A stretch of DNA of 64,000 bases from positions 4,110,001 through 4,174,000 of the forward strand of contig NC_016935.1 of the NCBI RefSeq assembly GCF_000250655.1, read 5' to 3'. The notes beneath the pieces are model-generated. The model ran no database searches. It was not told the origin of the DNA and saw nothing but the letters and a program-made list of their open reading frames with translations. Positions 55,771 to 64,000 of this stretch are shown piece by piece. A program made the translations under genes and the position numbers. The stretch comes from Paenibacillus mucilaginosus 3016 (lineage in GTDB: Bacteria; Bacillota; Bacilli; Paenibacillales; NBRC-103111). The stretch's first letter is position 1. Each line of letters starts with the position of its first letter.

Positions 55771-57571
55771 GCAACTTTCCTCCCAGCGGTATGGAAAATG
55801 ATAGGCGCGTACCGGATCCGGGCGGGCAGTCCAGCTTTAGCCCGAACCCTTCTCCGTAGGTTAGAATCAGGCGCTGATGCACGTTGCGAAGACCTATCCG
55901 ATGCTCATCGGCATCTTCCATATCCTGAAAGGAATGCTCGATTTCCCGCCATTTCCCTTCCGGTATGCCGCACCCGTTGTCCTCTACCGTAATCACGACT
56001 CGGTCCGACTCCACACGCGTACCGATGATGACAATTCCCCCTTCTTCTACATCCTCCAGCCCATGCACCACCGCATTTTCCACTAGAGGCTGAACGATGA
56101 GCGGCGGAATCTCCACGCTCATGGCCGAATGATCCAGATGGAGCTCGTAGGTCAATCGTTCGTCGTCGAACCGGAATTGCTGAAGCTCCAAATAGCAGCG
56201 CGCAATATCAAGCTCTTCCCGGAGCGTGATTTTGCGGTCACCGATTTCAATGCTGCGCCTCATCAGTTTCCCCAAGAGATGCACGACATTGGAGATCTCC
56301 GCATCCCCTTTCGCAAAAGCTTTCATTCGAATGGATTCCAGCGCATTGAACAGAAAGTGCGGGTTCATTTGACTGGCCATCATCTTCAGCTTGATGTCGC
56401 GCTGCCGCAGCTCCAGCAGGTTTTTCTGCCTGTGGGACTCGCTCACTTCTTCCATCAGGCTCCGGATGCTGGCTAGCATATGGTTGAACTGCCTGGATAA
56501 CGTGCCAATTTCATCATTTCCGTCCACATCGGACTTGACGTTCAAATTGCCCATGGCGACCTTGTTCAACACCTTATTAAGCAGAAGCAGTCTGCGGGAC
56601 AAGAAAGACGAGGTGAAATAAATGAGCACAATCGCGATGGACAAGCTGGCCGCAATGATGGTGAACCCCAACCTGCTGACCCGGTTTGCGTCGCTCACGA
56701 TACTGTCGATCGTAAAGACCGAAATGACTTTGAGCCCGTTCCGGCTAAATGGCGGAACCACCTCTTCCACCACAATCTTCGAAGGCTTCCCCTCGTAATT
56801 AAAATCGTAGACGCCAGCGCGCCGATCGCTCAGATCCTTGGCGAAATCCATGCTTTCGATATTCCGTCCGACCCATTGCGGTTGTTTGGCAGCGACAATG
56901 GAGCCCTTCTCATCAATAATCATCGTATCGAACGGTTCCTGGCTTAGAATCCCATTGAGTTCATCCTGGTCCAAATTGATGACCAGTACTCCATGGGAAC
57001 GGTACAGCGGAAAATCGATCCTCCGAACGAGGCTGAGATAAGCGCGATTTTCTTTCGTCTCGTCCTTGATGTAATGCCAACCGATGAACGAACTGGATTT
57101 GTCCAGCGCCTCCCGATACCAGTTCGAGTTCTTGACAAACGCATCTGCGCTTAGAAAATCCCAGTTGCTAATCGGCAGCGGAGGGTCTGTATAGAAGCGG
57201 ACGTTATCAATTTCCTTGTATAACTGCACGGAGTCCCGGAAATAGCGAAAATCCCAATAGGCCGTAACCAAGTCGAAGGTGGTCTCATAGCGGGCATTGA
57301 CCAAATTGGATAACCGATCGTCCACTTGCAATTTGTTCGATATTTCAATCGGCATGCGAAGAATATCCGTTATGTGCTTCTTAATCTTATCCACGTTGTT
57401 CATGGTTTGCTGTGTAGCTTGGTCTAGTACGTTCTGGCGGTAGGAAGCGGTCAAGATAAGGCCCACGAGAAGAACAGGGATGAACACCACTGCGACGATG
57501 GAAATGACCATCTTGTTCTTTAACCGGATATTGTTCGTCTTCCTAAGGGCGGCTAGGATCATGCTTCCCAT
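55763..57571 (-). CDS. Sensor histidine kinase, YesM type
   Basis: A 602-residue membrane kinase. One membrane span near residues 20-45, an extracytoplasmic sensor of about 245 residues, a second span near 300, a HAMP domain, then the His_kinase domain with phospho-acceptor His in MNPHFLFNALESI (about residue 403). The ATP-binding part has N-box IVQPLVENAVVHGLED and DNGCGIPEG. The start at 57571 follows AAAGGAG. It likely senses an oligosaccharide or a loaded receptor and signals to the YesN-type partner. Confidence 0.9.
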   Translation of the reverse strand: MGSMILAALRKTNNIRLKNKMVISIVAVVFIPVLLVGLILTASYRQNVLDQATQQTMNNVDKIKKHITDILRMPIEISNKLQVDDRLSNLVNARYETTFDLVTAYWDFRYFRDSVQLYKEIDNVRFYTDPPLPISNWDFLSADAFVKNSNWYREALDKSSSFIGWHYIKDETKENRAYLSLVRRIDFPLYRSHGVLVINLDQDELNGILSQEPFDTMIIDEKGSIVAAKQPQWVGRNIESMDFAKDLSDRRAGVYDFNYEGKPSKIVVEEVVPPFSRNGLKVISVFTIDSIVSDANRVSRLGFTIIAASLSIAIVLIYFTSSFLSRRLLLLNKVLNKVAMGNLNVKSDVDGNDEIGTLSRQFNHMLASIRSLMEEVSESHRQKNLLELRQRDIKLKMMASQMNPHFLFNALESIRMKAFAKGDAEISNVVHLLGKLMRRSIEIGDRKITLREELDIARCYLELQQFRFDDERLTYELHLDHSAMSVEIPPLIVQPLVENAVVHGLEDVEEGGIVIIGTRVESDRVVITVEDNGCGIPEGKWREIEHSFQDMEDADEHRIGLRNVHQRLILTYGEGFGLKLDCPPGSGTRLSFSIPLGGKLHV

Positions 57572-57736
57572 TCTAGGTCTCCTTTCGGATGCAGGAGTAA
57601 GTCGTGAGCGGATGGCTCCGTTATCAACGATAGAGCTTGGCTTGGTGGCGCTTACAACACAAAGCCGCGTTTCGCTCTTCTGGACGGGTAAGAGCGTAAA
57701 TAATAGCTTCTTATCCCTTCCGCCTTTAAGCGGATT

Positions 57737-57792
57737 TCAGAGTTTGGAACAGCCCTCAAGGAGAGCGCTTGGCCGCTGTTCCAAGCTCTGAA
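57737..57792. repeat. Long hairpin upstream of the sensor kinase gene
   Basis: Arms TCAGAGTTTGGAACAGC and GCTGTTCCAAGCTCTGA form a 17-bp stem with one mismatch and a ~20-base loop. TTGTTTT follows on the plus strand, so a plus-strand terminator is possible, although no plus-strand gene precedes it. The rest of 57572-57950 contains no gene that I can see. Confidence 0.5.
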
Positions 57793-57954
57793 TCTGTTGT
57801 TTTAGACTGTCGAGGACGTCTCGTACGCTGGTTGTAGTAGATTTAATATACACTATTTTCACCATAATCCGCTACCAATTGTTAGGTTTCTACATTCAAC
57901 AAATTCGTCAGGATCTGTAAGGCTGACATTCATTCGGTTCCCAGCACCAGATGC

Positions 57955-57995
57955 AAGAAAAGACCCTCCAAACGATACATTTGGAGGGGGATTTG
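57955..57995 (-). terminator. Intrinsic terminator of the modular deacetylase gene
   Basis: The minus strand reads CCCTCCAAA-TGTATCG-TTTGGAGGG followed by TCTTTTCTT, about 90 bases after the stop. Confidence 0.85.
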
Positions 57996-58083
57996 AGTTT
58001 ACCTACTTTACCTTCAATAAAACCGGGCGTAATAACGATTGAGAACATTCGCATTTCCGGTTAAAGTCAACTGGTTCCTGGAT

Positions 58084-59949
58084 CTACGTGCGAGAGAACT
58101 GGACGTTATTCATGTAGAACGTAGCTGGATTGGTAACACTGGTAACCGTAATTGTTTTCCATTTCGTGAAATTGACCCCAGTCATAGTGGCTAAAGGAAT
58201 AGAAACATGTTTCCATGAAGCATCGGAAGGCGTTTGTATGTTTACGGAATAACCATTCGTCCCATCGCTAACATACATGGAAAGCGTGACGCCTCCAGCT
58301 CCCGCTTTCACCCAAAAGTCTAACGTATTGTAAGCAGATACGTCATGTGAGGCCCAATCATTCGTATAAAAAGCCCCGTTCCAGCCGCTTCCTGCATAGA
58401 CAAACTTCTGTGAAGCGACACCGGTATTTCCGGGTACAACCGTAGCGTCCGTACTTGCTGTTAGGTTATTCGAATTGCTGTAATTTACAGCATATGGCTT
58501 ACGCTTCAATTCAAGTGACTTGGCACCAAAGGAGATCGTATAATTACCGCCTGCATCAGGTTGAATGACCTGACCATTTTGTACGACCTGATAACCATCC
58601 CCGTTCTTTAGCTTCACCTTTAGATTGATATTATTGGGGAAATAGGCTGGAACGTTCCAATTATAACTCGTTCCGGTTAAAGTCGCATTTGGTGTAAGGT
58701 TTTCGATTGTTTTCTGCGCTCTCCAGTAGCCGCTTACCGTCCCGTAGGGAGCGATCCAGATGCTGGATCGTTTGGTATCCAAATAGTTAATCAATGCATT
58801 CATCTGATCCAGCGGCAAGGAAGTAGCAGTACCACCAACATCATGTGCCGTAATTACTGTCCAGGCACCTTGGCTTATTGCATTATCTACCCAACTCTTG
58901 TAGTCCGTATTGAAGCTTCCCTCTTCCCATGTAAACCGGGAAGAGATATTCATCCAATCGGGGGTGTCTGATGGGTTCATATAGTAAGTTCCGTTACCCC
59001 AACCCCCTCTTGCTGAAAGGTGCGTATCTTTCAGGTATTTGACGAGATAGGGATCATTATTCGTGTAAGGATAGGCATAAGTTACAACTGGTGTGCCCAT
59101 CGCTTGTGCAATCTCTGTTTGAGCTGCGACAGTTTCATCATAGCCTAAAGTATCGTCATAAGTCCTTTGATAGGGTTGGGTTGGATTGGCACTTGGTTCA
59201 TAGTGATGTTTGGAATGGTTTCCAATTTCATGACCAGCCAAGGGGAGTTTTTTCCAATCCTCTTTTCGGCTACCCGTTATTGCCGTTTCCGTTATAAAAA
59301 ACGTAGCCTTCATGCCTTTTGCATTTAAAGCCGGGACCGCATAATCAAGCTGCGAATCAACACCATCATCAAAGGTAAGAGATACTGCTGATTGTGCTCC
59401 ATTCCAGGGCACGACTGTTATTTGTGGTCCAGTGTACGGATCTAGGTAGGAGAACTGAACGTTATTCATATAGAACGTCGTATTAACAGTACTCGTATTA
59501 CAGGTAAATGTAATTGATTTCCACTTAGTAAAATCAACCCCGGTCATAGCAGAGAAATCAATGGAGACGTGCTTCCAGGATGCATCGGAAGGCGTTTGTA
59601 TGTTTGCGGTATAACTATTCGTCCCATCGCTAATATTCATGGAAAGAGCTTCGCCGCCAGCTCCTCCTTTAACCCAAAAATCTAACGTATTGTAAGCAGA
59701 TACATCATGTGTGCCCCAATCCGTGTAAAACGCCCCGTTCCAGCCGCTCCCTGAAACAACAAATCTCTGGGAGGCAACACCGGTGCTTCCAGGTACAACG
59801 GTGGAATCATTACTTGCAGATAGATTATTACTACTACTGTAATTCACAACATAGGGGGCTGATGGTGCCGCCGATGCAGTCTGAGACACAATCGGTAATG
59901 GAGATATAAGAATGAAGAGAGCTATGAATAGTGAAAAAATTCTTTTCAT
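58084..59949 (-). CDS. Secreted polysaccharide deacetylase flanked by two copies of a carbohydrate-binding-like module
   Basis: A 621-residue exported enzyme. The signal peptide ends near TASAA (about residue 28). A beta-sandwich module (about 30-170) is followed by the NodB domain (about 180-400): SLTFDDGVDS, metal-binding HEIGNHSKHHYEP, PYTNNDPYL and a late TVITAHDVGG. A short beta-rich linker precedes a second copy of the same beta-sandwich (about 480-621). The two modules share long identical stretches (SGSGWNGAFYT, VSAYNTLDFWVK, YMNNVQFS). Esterases of this type deacetylate xylan or other acetylated polymers. Confidence 0.85.
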   Translation of the reverse strand: MKRIFSLFIALFILISPLPIVSQTASAAPSAPYVVNYSSSNNLSASNDSTVVPGSTGVASQRFVVSGSGWNGAFYTDWGTHDVSAYNTLDFWVKGGAGGEALSMNISDGTNSYTANIQTPSDASWKHVSIDFSAMTGVDFTKWKSITFTCNTSTVNTTFYMNNVQFSYLDPYTGPQITVVPWNGAQSAVSLTFDDGVDSQLDYAVPALNAKGMKATFFITETAITGSRKEDWKKLPLAGHEIGNHSKHHYEPSANPTQPYQRTYDDTLGYDETVAAQTEIAQAMGTPVVTYAYPYTNNDPYLVKYLKDTHLSARGGWGNGTYYMNPSDTPDWMNISSRFTWEEGSFNTDYKSWVDNAISQGAWTVITAHDVGGTATSLPLDQMNALINYLDTKRSSIWIAPYGTVSGYWRAQKTIENLTPNATLTGTSYNWNVPAYFPNNINLKVKLKNGDGYQVVQNGQVIQPDAGGNYTISFGAKSLELKRKPYAVNYSNSNNLTASTDATVVPGNTGVASQKFVYAGSGWNGAFYTNDWASHDVSAYNTLDFWVKAGAGGVTLSMYVSDGTNGYSVNIQTPSDASWKHVSIPLATMTGVNFTKWKTITVTSVTNPATFYMNNVQFSRT

Positions 59950-60030
59950 TCGATGTCATTCCTTTCGTTGTGCTGTAGTATACGTATTGAACTTATGTCC
60001 AGTCATACTAGCGAGAATGGAATTCACTCT

Positions 60031-60126
60031 TCACACGACGATGCGATTAATCAAGACGGCGGTTTCGGCCCGAGTGACCTTATCGAGAGGACGCGGCGTC
60101 AGTGTTGATTGACTGCTGTCCAAGGT
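60031..60126 (-). pseudogene. S-layer homology (SLH) domain remnant, in frame with the GH74 gene
   Basis: The minus strand reads TPRPLDKVTRAETAVLINRI then a stop; TRAE-x-A-x-x-x-x-R is the SLH domain hallmark. It lies downstream of the GH74 stop at 60172 and in the same frame, with two stops in between. A nearby GGGGCTGTCCCAAAG sequence resembles an insertion-sequence end. It appears to be the last part of SLH anchors once fused to the GH74 protein. Confidence 0.6.
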
Positions 60127-60171
60127 AGGTGAATTCTACTTTGGGACAGCCCCATCGTCTAAAAGGATGAC

Positions 60172-63100
60172 TTAGTTATACTTGACTGCGTACTTGCCGA
60201 GCTGCTTCGCTTTGAACTCGACATGGCCTGTTTTCGGATTGTACTTCGCATTTTTTATGATTTCCAGTTTTCCGTTATCGTTCAAATAATAGAGCGTAAC
60301 CCGGTTCGGTTTCTCTCCGTCCTTAAGCGTATAGCCGATCGCCACGCGGACGTCGTTGCCGTCGAATTTCGTCACCGGCTTCCCGGCAACTGTCAAGCTG
60401 AAGTCGAGCACCCTGCTGTCGCCCAGCTTGTTCCGCACGTCGCCTGGTAGCGTGCTTGCATCCACGATGCCGACTTGAACCGCAACGCTGGCCGTTGGCG
60501 ACGGACGGGTTCCGCGTACCAGCTTCGGATCAATCGAGACTACGGCAAGTCCGTTGTCGACCGCGATCGTTTTGACACCGCGGTCGTCCGCATAGGAAAG
60601 CGACTGGGCCGGCATTTCGACTATCACGGCTTTGACGTCTGCCAGCGGCTTCACCTCGGCGGTCACCTTCTTGTCCCGCGTCTGCTCAATCGCGTTCCGC
60701 ACGATGTCCCCGCCTAAGGATACGGATGCCGTTCCCACGGCGTTCACGGTCGGCTCGGCATGGATCTTGCCGTTGCTCTGCGTAATTGCCGGCATGACGG
60801 TGACCACCGCCGTGGCGGCATATTGGCCGTCAGCGCTAACAGCGGCGATCGCTGCCGTCCCCGGCTTCAGTCCGGTTATCTGGTCTCCCGAGATGCTCGC
60901 AACGGATGCGTCGCTCGATGACCAGACGACCGGACGGCTGGATGCGCCGCCGTCGAATACCGGAGCCAGTGCAGCCGATTTGCCGGCCTCAACCGTCAAA
61001 TCGTTCACATGGAACCCCCGCACCGCCGCATCCTGTTTCATATCGCCGCGCACGATGCCCATACCGTTCGTTCCGATATAGACCCGGCCGTACACTTGCC
61101 CATCGCCCGTAATCGTTCCTCTTGCATTCGCGAATTGATGCTGTTCGTCGTTAATACGGATCCAGCTCGCCCCTTCATCCTCCGATCGGTAGAACCCGAA
61201 CTTGCCGCCGTTCACTCTCATCCCGGCATAGATCGTTTTATACGTTTGGCCTGGCGCTTCTTTGCCGAAACCGACGGATACCGCCTCGTCGACGCCGCCT
61301 ATCTTCCCGAAACTCGCTCCTGAATCCGTCGAACGGAATAGTCCTTCCTCGCTGGCAAGCCAAATATCGCCTTCGGCCGTAGGAGCAGCCTTGAATTTGC
61401 CATTCAGATTATTCGGCAGTCCGGAAGCCGCCGAAGCCGTGAAGTTGGCGCCGCCATCCGTGCTGACATAGAACTTCCCGTCAAGGAAACCGTAGAATTT
61501 GTCCGGATTGACGCGGTCCGAAGAGACGCTCGCGCCTTGCGGGATGCCTTTCGAGGCCGTCCACGTCTTGCCAAGGTCGGTAGAGAAGCTCACCGGCCGG
61601 ACAGCGCTACCATCCGGATGCGGAGCCCATACGATCGTATGGCCGTTCGCGCCGACCGCGACCCATCCTCCGCTCGTGTTGTCGCCATTCTCCGCCTGCC
61701 AGGCATTGGTCGCCGGCGTCCAGGTGACGCCGTTGTCCGTCGATATGCCCATCCGCGCGTCTTGGTTCGATGCATGGCCGACCCGCACGATCAAATTCGA
61801 ATTCGTCTCCGCGTAGTCCAGATCGGTGCTGGTTCCGATATAAGGATTCCTGATCATGCGCGGCGCCGTATTCAGGTCTTCGTGACGGAACCCTCCAATA
61901 TCGCCCATCGCGCTAATCAACGGCGCCCCGGATGAAGGGCTAATCAAGCCGAGAATCGCGGTCTCTTCGATCCCGTCCGCCATGACGGAGATCCCGATTT
62001 TCTCGCCTTTGTCGAGATTGGTCACGTTCTCGGAGCCGAACAGCGTCGCCCCGGTACCGTACATGATCCGGTCGGAGTTGAACGGATCGATCTCCAGGTC
62101 GCCGATCCCCCAGCCAAGCGTTGGCGAGGTTACCGGATCGGTCTCCGGATCGCGCTGAATGCCCCAATCGAGCCATGGCGAGATCGAATAATCGATCGTG
62201 TACCGGTTGTCGCGCTTCGGATACGAGGTGAACTCCCAAAATGGTTTCCATGTTTGTCCGCCGTCCGTACTGCGGTAAATCTGGTTATCCGGCCACCATT
62301 TGTTCAACGTCGTAACCATCAGCGTATCGGGATGCTGAGCGTCGACGGCAAGACCGCCGTACGGATTGCTGGTGTCGCCGGCTCCGCCCGGACTGATGTC
62401 CGACCACTCGCCCGTCTTCGTATCCAGCTTCCATACCGAACCGCTGCCGGCGGTGAACGGTCCGATCTCCGAGTTGTACGTTACGTACAGCATACCGTTG
62501 GAACCCAGCGTTGCGTGGTGGGGCAGGAATCCCTGCTTCGGCTGGCCCGCCACCGGTTCCCAGGTAGCCCCGCCGTCGACCGACTTGTAAATGCTCGTCT
62601 GCCTGTCCGCCAAGCCGACATAAATCGTCTGCGTCGCATGGCCTGCGGAGCCCGTTGAAGGATCGAAGGTGATCCATACAGGGCCGACTTTGCCGCCGTA
62701 ACCATCCTCGACGTCGCCGACTGCAGTGAAGCTGCTCACCTTATGCCATGTCGCTCCATAGTCCTCGCTCTTCCACAACCCGTTGCCGTTGCGGGCTCCC
62801 AAATAGAGGATCCGGTTATCGTTGGGGTCGACAGCCAGTCGTTCGCCCATGGTCCGGCCGGGCATGTTGCCGCCGAATTTGCACGGCATTTCCGTCTTCT
62901 CCCACGTTTGCCCCCGGTCCTTCGAACGAAGAATGTAACCGTTCGATTGCACCCAATCGTTCGAGTAGGTGCCGGCCGCAATGTAGACGCGGTTCGGATC
63001 GACAGGGTCGGAAGCCAGACTCTCCACGCCCGACAGGTTCCAGTCTTCCATGTTCAGCCACTCCAGCAGCTGAATCCACGTCTTGGTCGCCGGGTCCCAG

Positions 63101-63372
63101 CGATAGGCGCCCCCCATGTCCGTACGGGCATAGATGAGATCTTTCTCCGTCGGGCTATAAATGATGCCCGTAATGAGTCCGCCCCCGACGATCTTCACCC
63201 TGCCCCAATCATAGGCTTGCGTTTTCACTGGCACGATGTCCGACTGTACAGCTTCGCTTCCGATCGATTCCGCTGCGAATGCCTTGCCGGGAATCGTTGT
63301 CAACGAAGAGCCCGTGCTTGCCGTCAACGCGGCGGCCGTCAGCACAGCCAGCCACTTATTCTTTTTTTTCAT
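60172..63372 (-). CDS. GH74 xyloglucanase with Ig-like (Big_2) domain, apparently lost S-layer anchor
   Basis: A 1066-residue secreted enzyme. The signal peptide ends near AFAAE (about residue 32). The GH74 propellers span about 40-780, with catalytic Asp in ARTDMGGAYRWD (about 85) and MGDIGGFRHED (about 490). A Big_2 domain (WSSSDASVASISGDQITGL) follows at about 800-870, and a C-terminal beta-rich domain ends GKYAVKYN. In other Paenibacillus surface enzymes this domain leads into SLH repeats; here a stop occurs instead. The start at 63372 follows GGAG 13 bases upstream. About 1.07 kb is near-identical to the other GH74 gene. Confidence 0.88.
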   Translation of the reverse strand: MKKKNKWLAVLTAAALTASTGSSLTTIPGKAFAAESIGSEAVQSDIVPVKTQAYDWGRVKIVGGGLITGIIYSPTEKDLIYARTDMGGAYRWDPATKTWIQLLEWLNMEDWNLSGVESLASDPVDPNRVYIAAGTYSNDWVQSNGYILRSKDRGQTWEKTEMPCKFGGNMPGRTMGERLAVDPNDNRILYLGARNGNGLWKSEDYGATWHKVSSFTAVGDVEDGYGGKVGPVWITFDPSTGSAGHATQTIYVGLADRQTSIYKSVDGGATWEPVAGQPKQGFLPHHATLGSNGMLYVTYNSEIGPFTAGSGSVWKLDTKTGEWSDISPGGAGDTSNPYGGLAVDAQHPDTLMVTTLNKWWPDNQIYRSTDGGQTWKPFWEFTSYPKRDNRYTIDYSISPWLDWGIQRDPETDPVTSPTLGWGIGDLEIDPFNSDRIMYGTGATLFGSENVTNLDKGEKIGISVMADGIEETAILGLISPSSGAPLISAMGDIGGFRHEDLNTAPRMIRNPYIGTSTDLDYAETNSNLIVRVGHASNQDARMGISTDNGVTWTPATNAWQAENGDNTSGGWVAVGANGHTIVWAPHPDGSAVRPVSFSTDLGKTWTASKGIPQGASVSSDRVNPDKFYGFLDGKFYVSTDGGANFTASAASGLPNNLNGKFKAAPTAEGDIWLASEEGLFRSTDSGASFGKIGGVDEAVSVGFGKEAPGQTYKTIYAGMRVNGGKFGFYRSEDEGASWIRINDEQHQFANARGTITGDGQVYGRVYIGTNGMGIVRGDMKQDAAVRGFHVNDLTVEAGKSAALAPVFDGGASSRPVVWSSSDASVASISGDQITGLKPGTAAIAAVSADGQYAATAVVTVMPAITQSNGKIHAEPTVNAVGTASVSLGGDIVRNAIEQTRDKKVTAEVKPLADVKAVIVEMPAQSLSYADDRGVKTIAVDNGLAVVSIDPKLVRGTRPSPTASVAVQVGIVDASTLPGDVRNKLGDSRVLDFSLTVAGKPVTKFDGNDVRVAIGYTLKDGEKPNRVTLYYLNDNGKLEIIKNAKYNPKTGHVEFKAKQLGKYAVKYN
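61040..62107 (-). repeat. Near-identical tract shared by the two GH74 genes (copy 2)
   Basis: Matches 38261-39328 with one visible difference at 61956. Flanking GH74 sequence is only about 85-90% identical by eye, so the tract stands out as recently homogenised. Confidence 0.85.
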
Positions 63373-63542
63373 GTCCTTTATTGTTCTCCTTCTGACTATG
63401 ATATTGTAAACGTTGTCATTAGCGTTGATACTAATCATATTGAAAACGATATTCGATGAATACCCAGAAAAAACAACTAAAAATCATATTAAAAATTATG
63501 CATATTAGTATGTCCATCGCCATCATGTCGCACTGCCCATAA

Positions 63543-63601
63543 GAAAGCAACCCCCGATCAATACCGTGCGTCATTAGCCGGTCATTAATCGGGGGTTGCG
63601 T
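63543..63601 (-). terminator. Intrinsic terminator after the partial permease gene
   Basis: On the minus strand GCAACCCCCGATTAAT pairs with ATTGATCGGGGGTTGC across a 27-base loop, followed by TTTCTT. It closes the transporter operon that enters from the right edge. Confidence 0.85.
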
Positions 63602-63607
63602 TTGGCC

Positions 63608-64000
63608 TTAACCGACAATACCTGTACGCTCAATTCCTTCAACGAAGTATCGCTGCACGCAGAAGTACATGAGGATAAGCGGGAGGATCGCCAACAGGAT
63701 GCCTGTATCCTGCACCATACTCAAATAAAAAGGGTCCGACTGGGATGAAACCCCGTCCGTAATTCCGGATAGATTATAGGGCAGCGCAGCCAACTGCACG
63801 GACATAACCTTACCTGAAGCCAAATACGTTGTCGTAAAGAAGCTATCATTCCATTGCCACACGAACGAAAAGAGCAGCACGGTGATCATCGCGGGGAGCG
63901 CGTTCGGGAGCATGATTCGGGAAAACGTCGTCCCGATCCCTGCTCCATCGATATAGGCGGCTTCCTCGACCTCTTTGGGGATTCCCCGGAAGAACTGTCT
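63608..64000 (-). CDS. Carbohydrate ABC transporter permease (MalG-like), partial
   Basis: The C-terminal ~130 residues of an inner-membrane permease. The EAA motif reads PKEVEEAAYIDGAGIGTTFS, followed by LPNALPAMITVLLFSFVWQW and the family ending YFVEGIERTGIVG. The gene continues beyond the right edge. It belongs to another sugar importer next to the second GH74 gene. Confidence 0.88.
   Translation of the reverse strand, partial: RQFFRGIPKEVEEAAYIDGAGIGTTFSRIMLPNALPAMITVLLFSFVWQWNDSFFTTTYLASGKVMSVQLAALPYNLSGITDGVSSQSDPFYLSMVQDTGILLAILPLILMYFCVQRYFVEGIERTGIVG

Overview
The window looks like chromosomal DNA of a spore-forming Firmicute, most likely Paenibacillus or a close relative. The reasons are a tricistronic GerA-type germinant receptor operon with a sigma-G-like promoter, YesM/YesN-type two-component genes beside LplB/LplC-type sugar permeases, strong AGGAGG-type ribosome binding sites, TTG and GTG starts, and many large secreted multimodular glycoside hydrolases. 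GC content is high at the left end (about 1-14 kb) and visibly lower in the accessory region (about 15-24 kb).

Region 1 (1-15.1 kb) is ordinary core-like DNA, all on the plus strand. It holds a complete branched-chain amino acid ABC importer (livJ-livH-livM-livG-livF), the germination operon gerAA-gerAB-gerAC with a small membrane protein behind it, a DUF420/CtaM-like membrane protein, a methyltransferase, a 61-residue protein with a putative forespore promoter, an ECF sigma factor with its own ECF-type promoter and a frameshifted DUF4179 partner, and a secreted SGNH hydrolase.

Region 2 (15.1-27 kb) is an accessory mosaic. Small, unrelated, mostly minus-strand genes (VOC, DinB, a truncated isocitrate lyase/PEP mutase family gene, an 85-residue unknown, an 82-residue unknown) are each followed at the 3' end by a copy of a short repeat. 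The repeat is a variable GC-rich hairpin, a CTGGTTNTT-like linker, and a conserved dyad of the form CTAWCG-TTCCC-CGWTAG. At least eight copies occur in 9 kb. The layout resembles an integron cassette array, but no integron integrase is in the window. Mixed in are a MerR-controlled oxidoreductase operon, an SDR/HxlR divergent pair, one complete IS110-family transposase gene, and remnants of IS66, IS110, IS1595 and a tyrosine recombinase.

Region 3 (24.5-64 kb) is a large hemicellulose, chiefly xyloglucan, utilisation locus. It encodes two GH74 xyloglucanases (one fused to GH5-X2-CBM46-like modules), a GH5-CBM13 enzyme, GH3, GH43, GH29 and two GH2 enzymes, an unassigned (alpha/alpha)6-type protein, and two NodB-type deacetylases. 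It also encodes two lipoprotein solute-binding proteins, an LplB/LplC permease pair, a YesM/YesN two-component system and the end of another permease. Secreted enzymes would cut the polymer outside the cell, the ABC system would import oligosaccharides (no ATPase is encoded here, so a shared MsmX-type ATPase is likely), and the signal-less exo-enzymes would finish them in the cytoplasm. CcpA cre-like sites lie before several genes. The locus shows decay and rearrangement: a gene-conversion-like tract between the two GH74 genes, lost S-layer anchor domains after the second GH74, a frameshifted GH3 start, a GH51 stub, and orphan 3' ends of a solute-binding protein gene and a GH43 gene.
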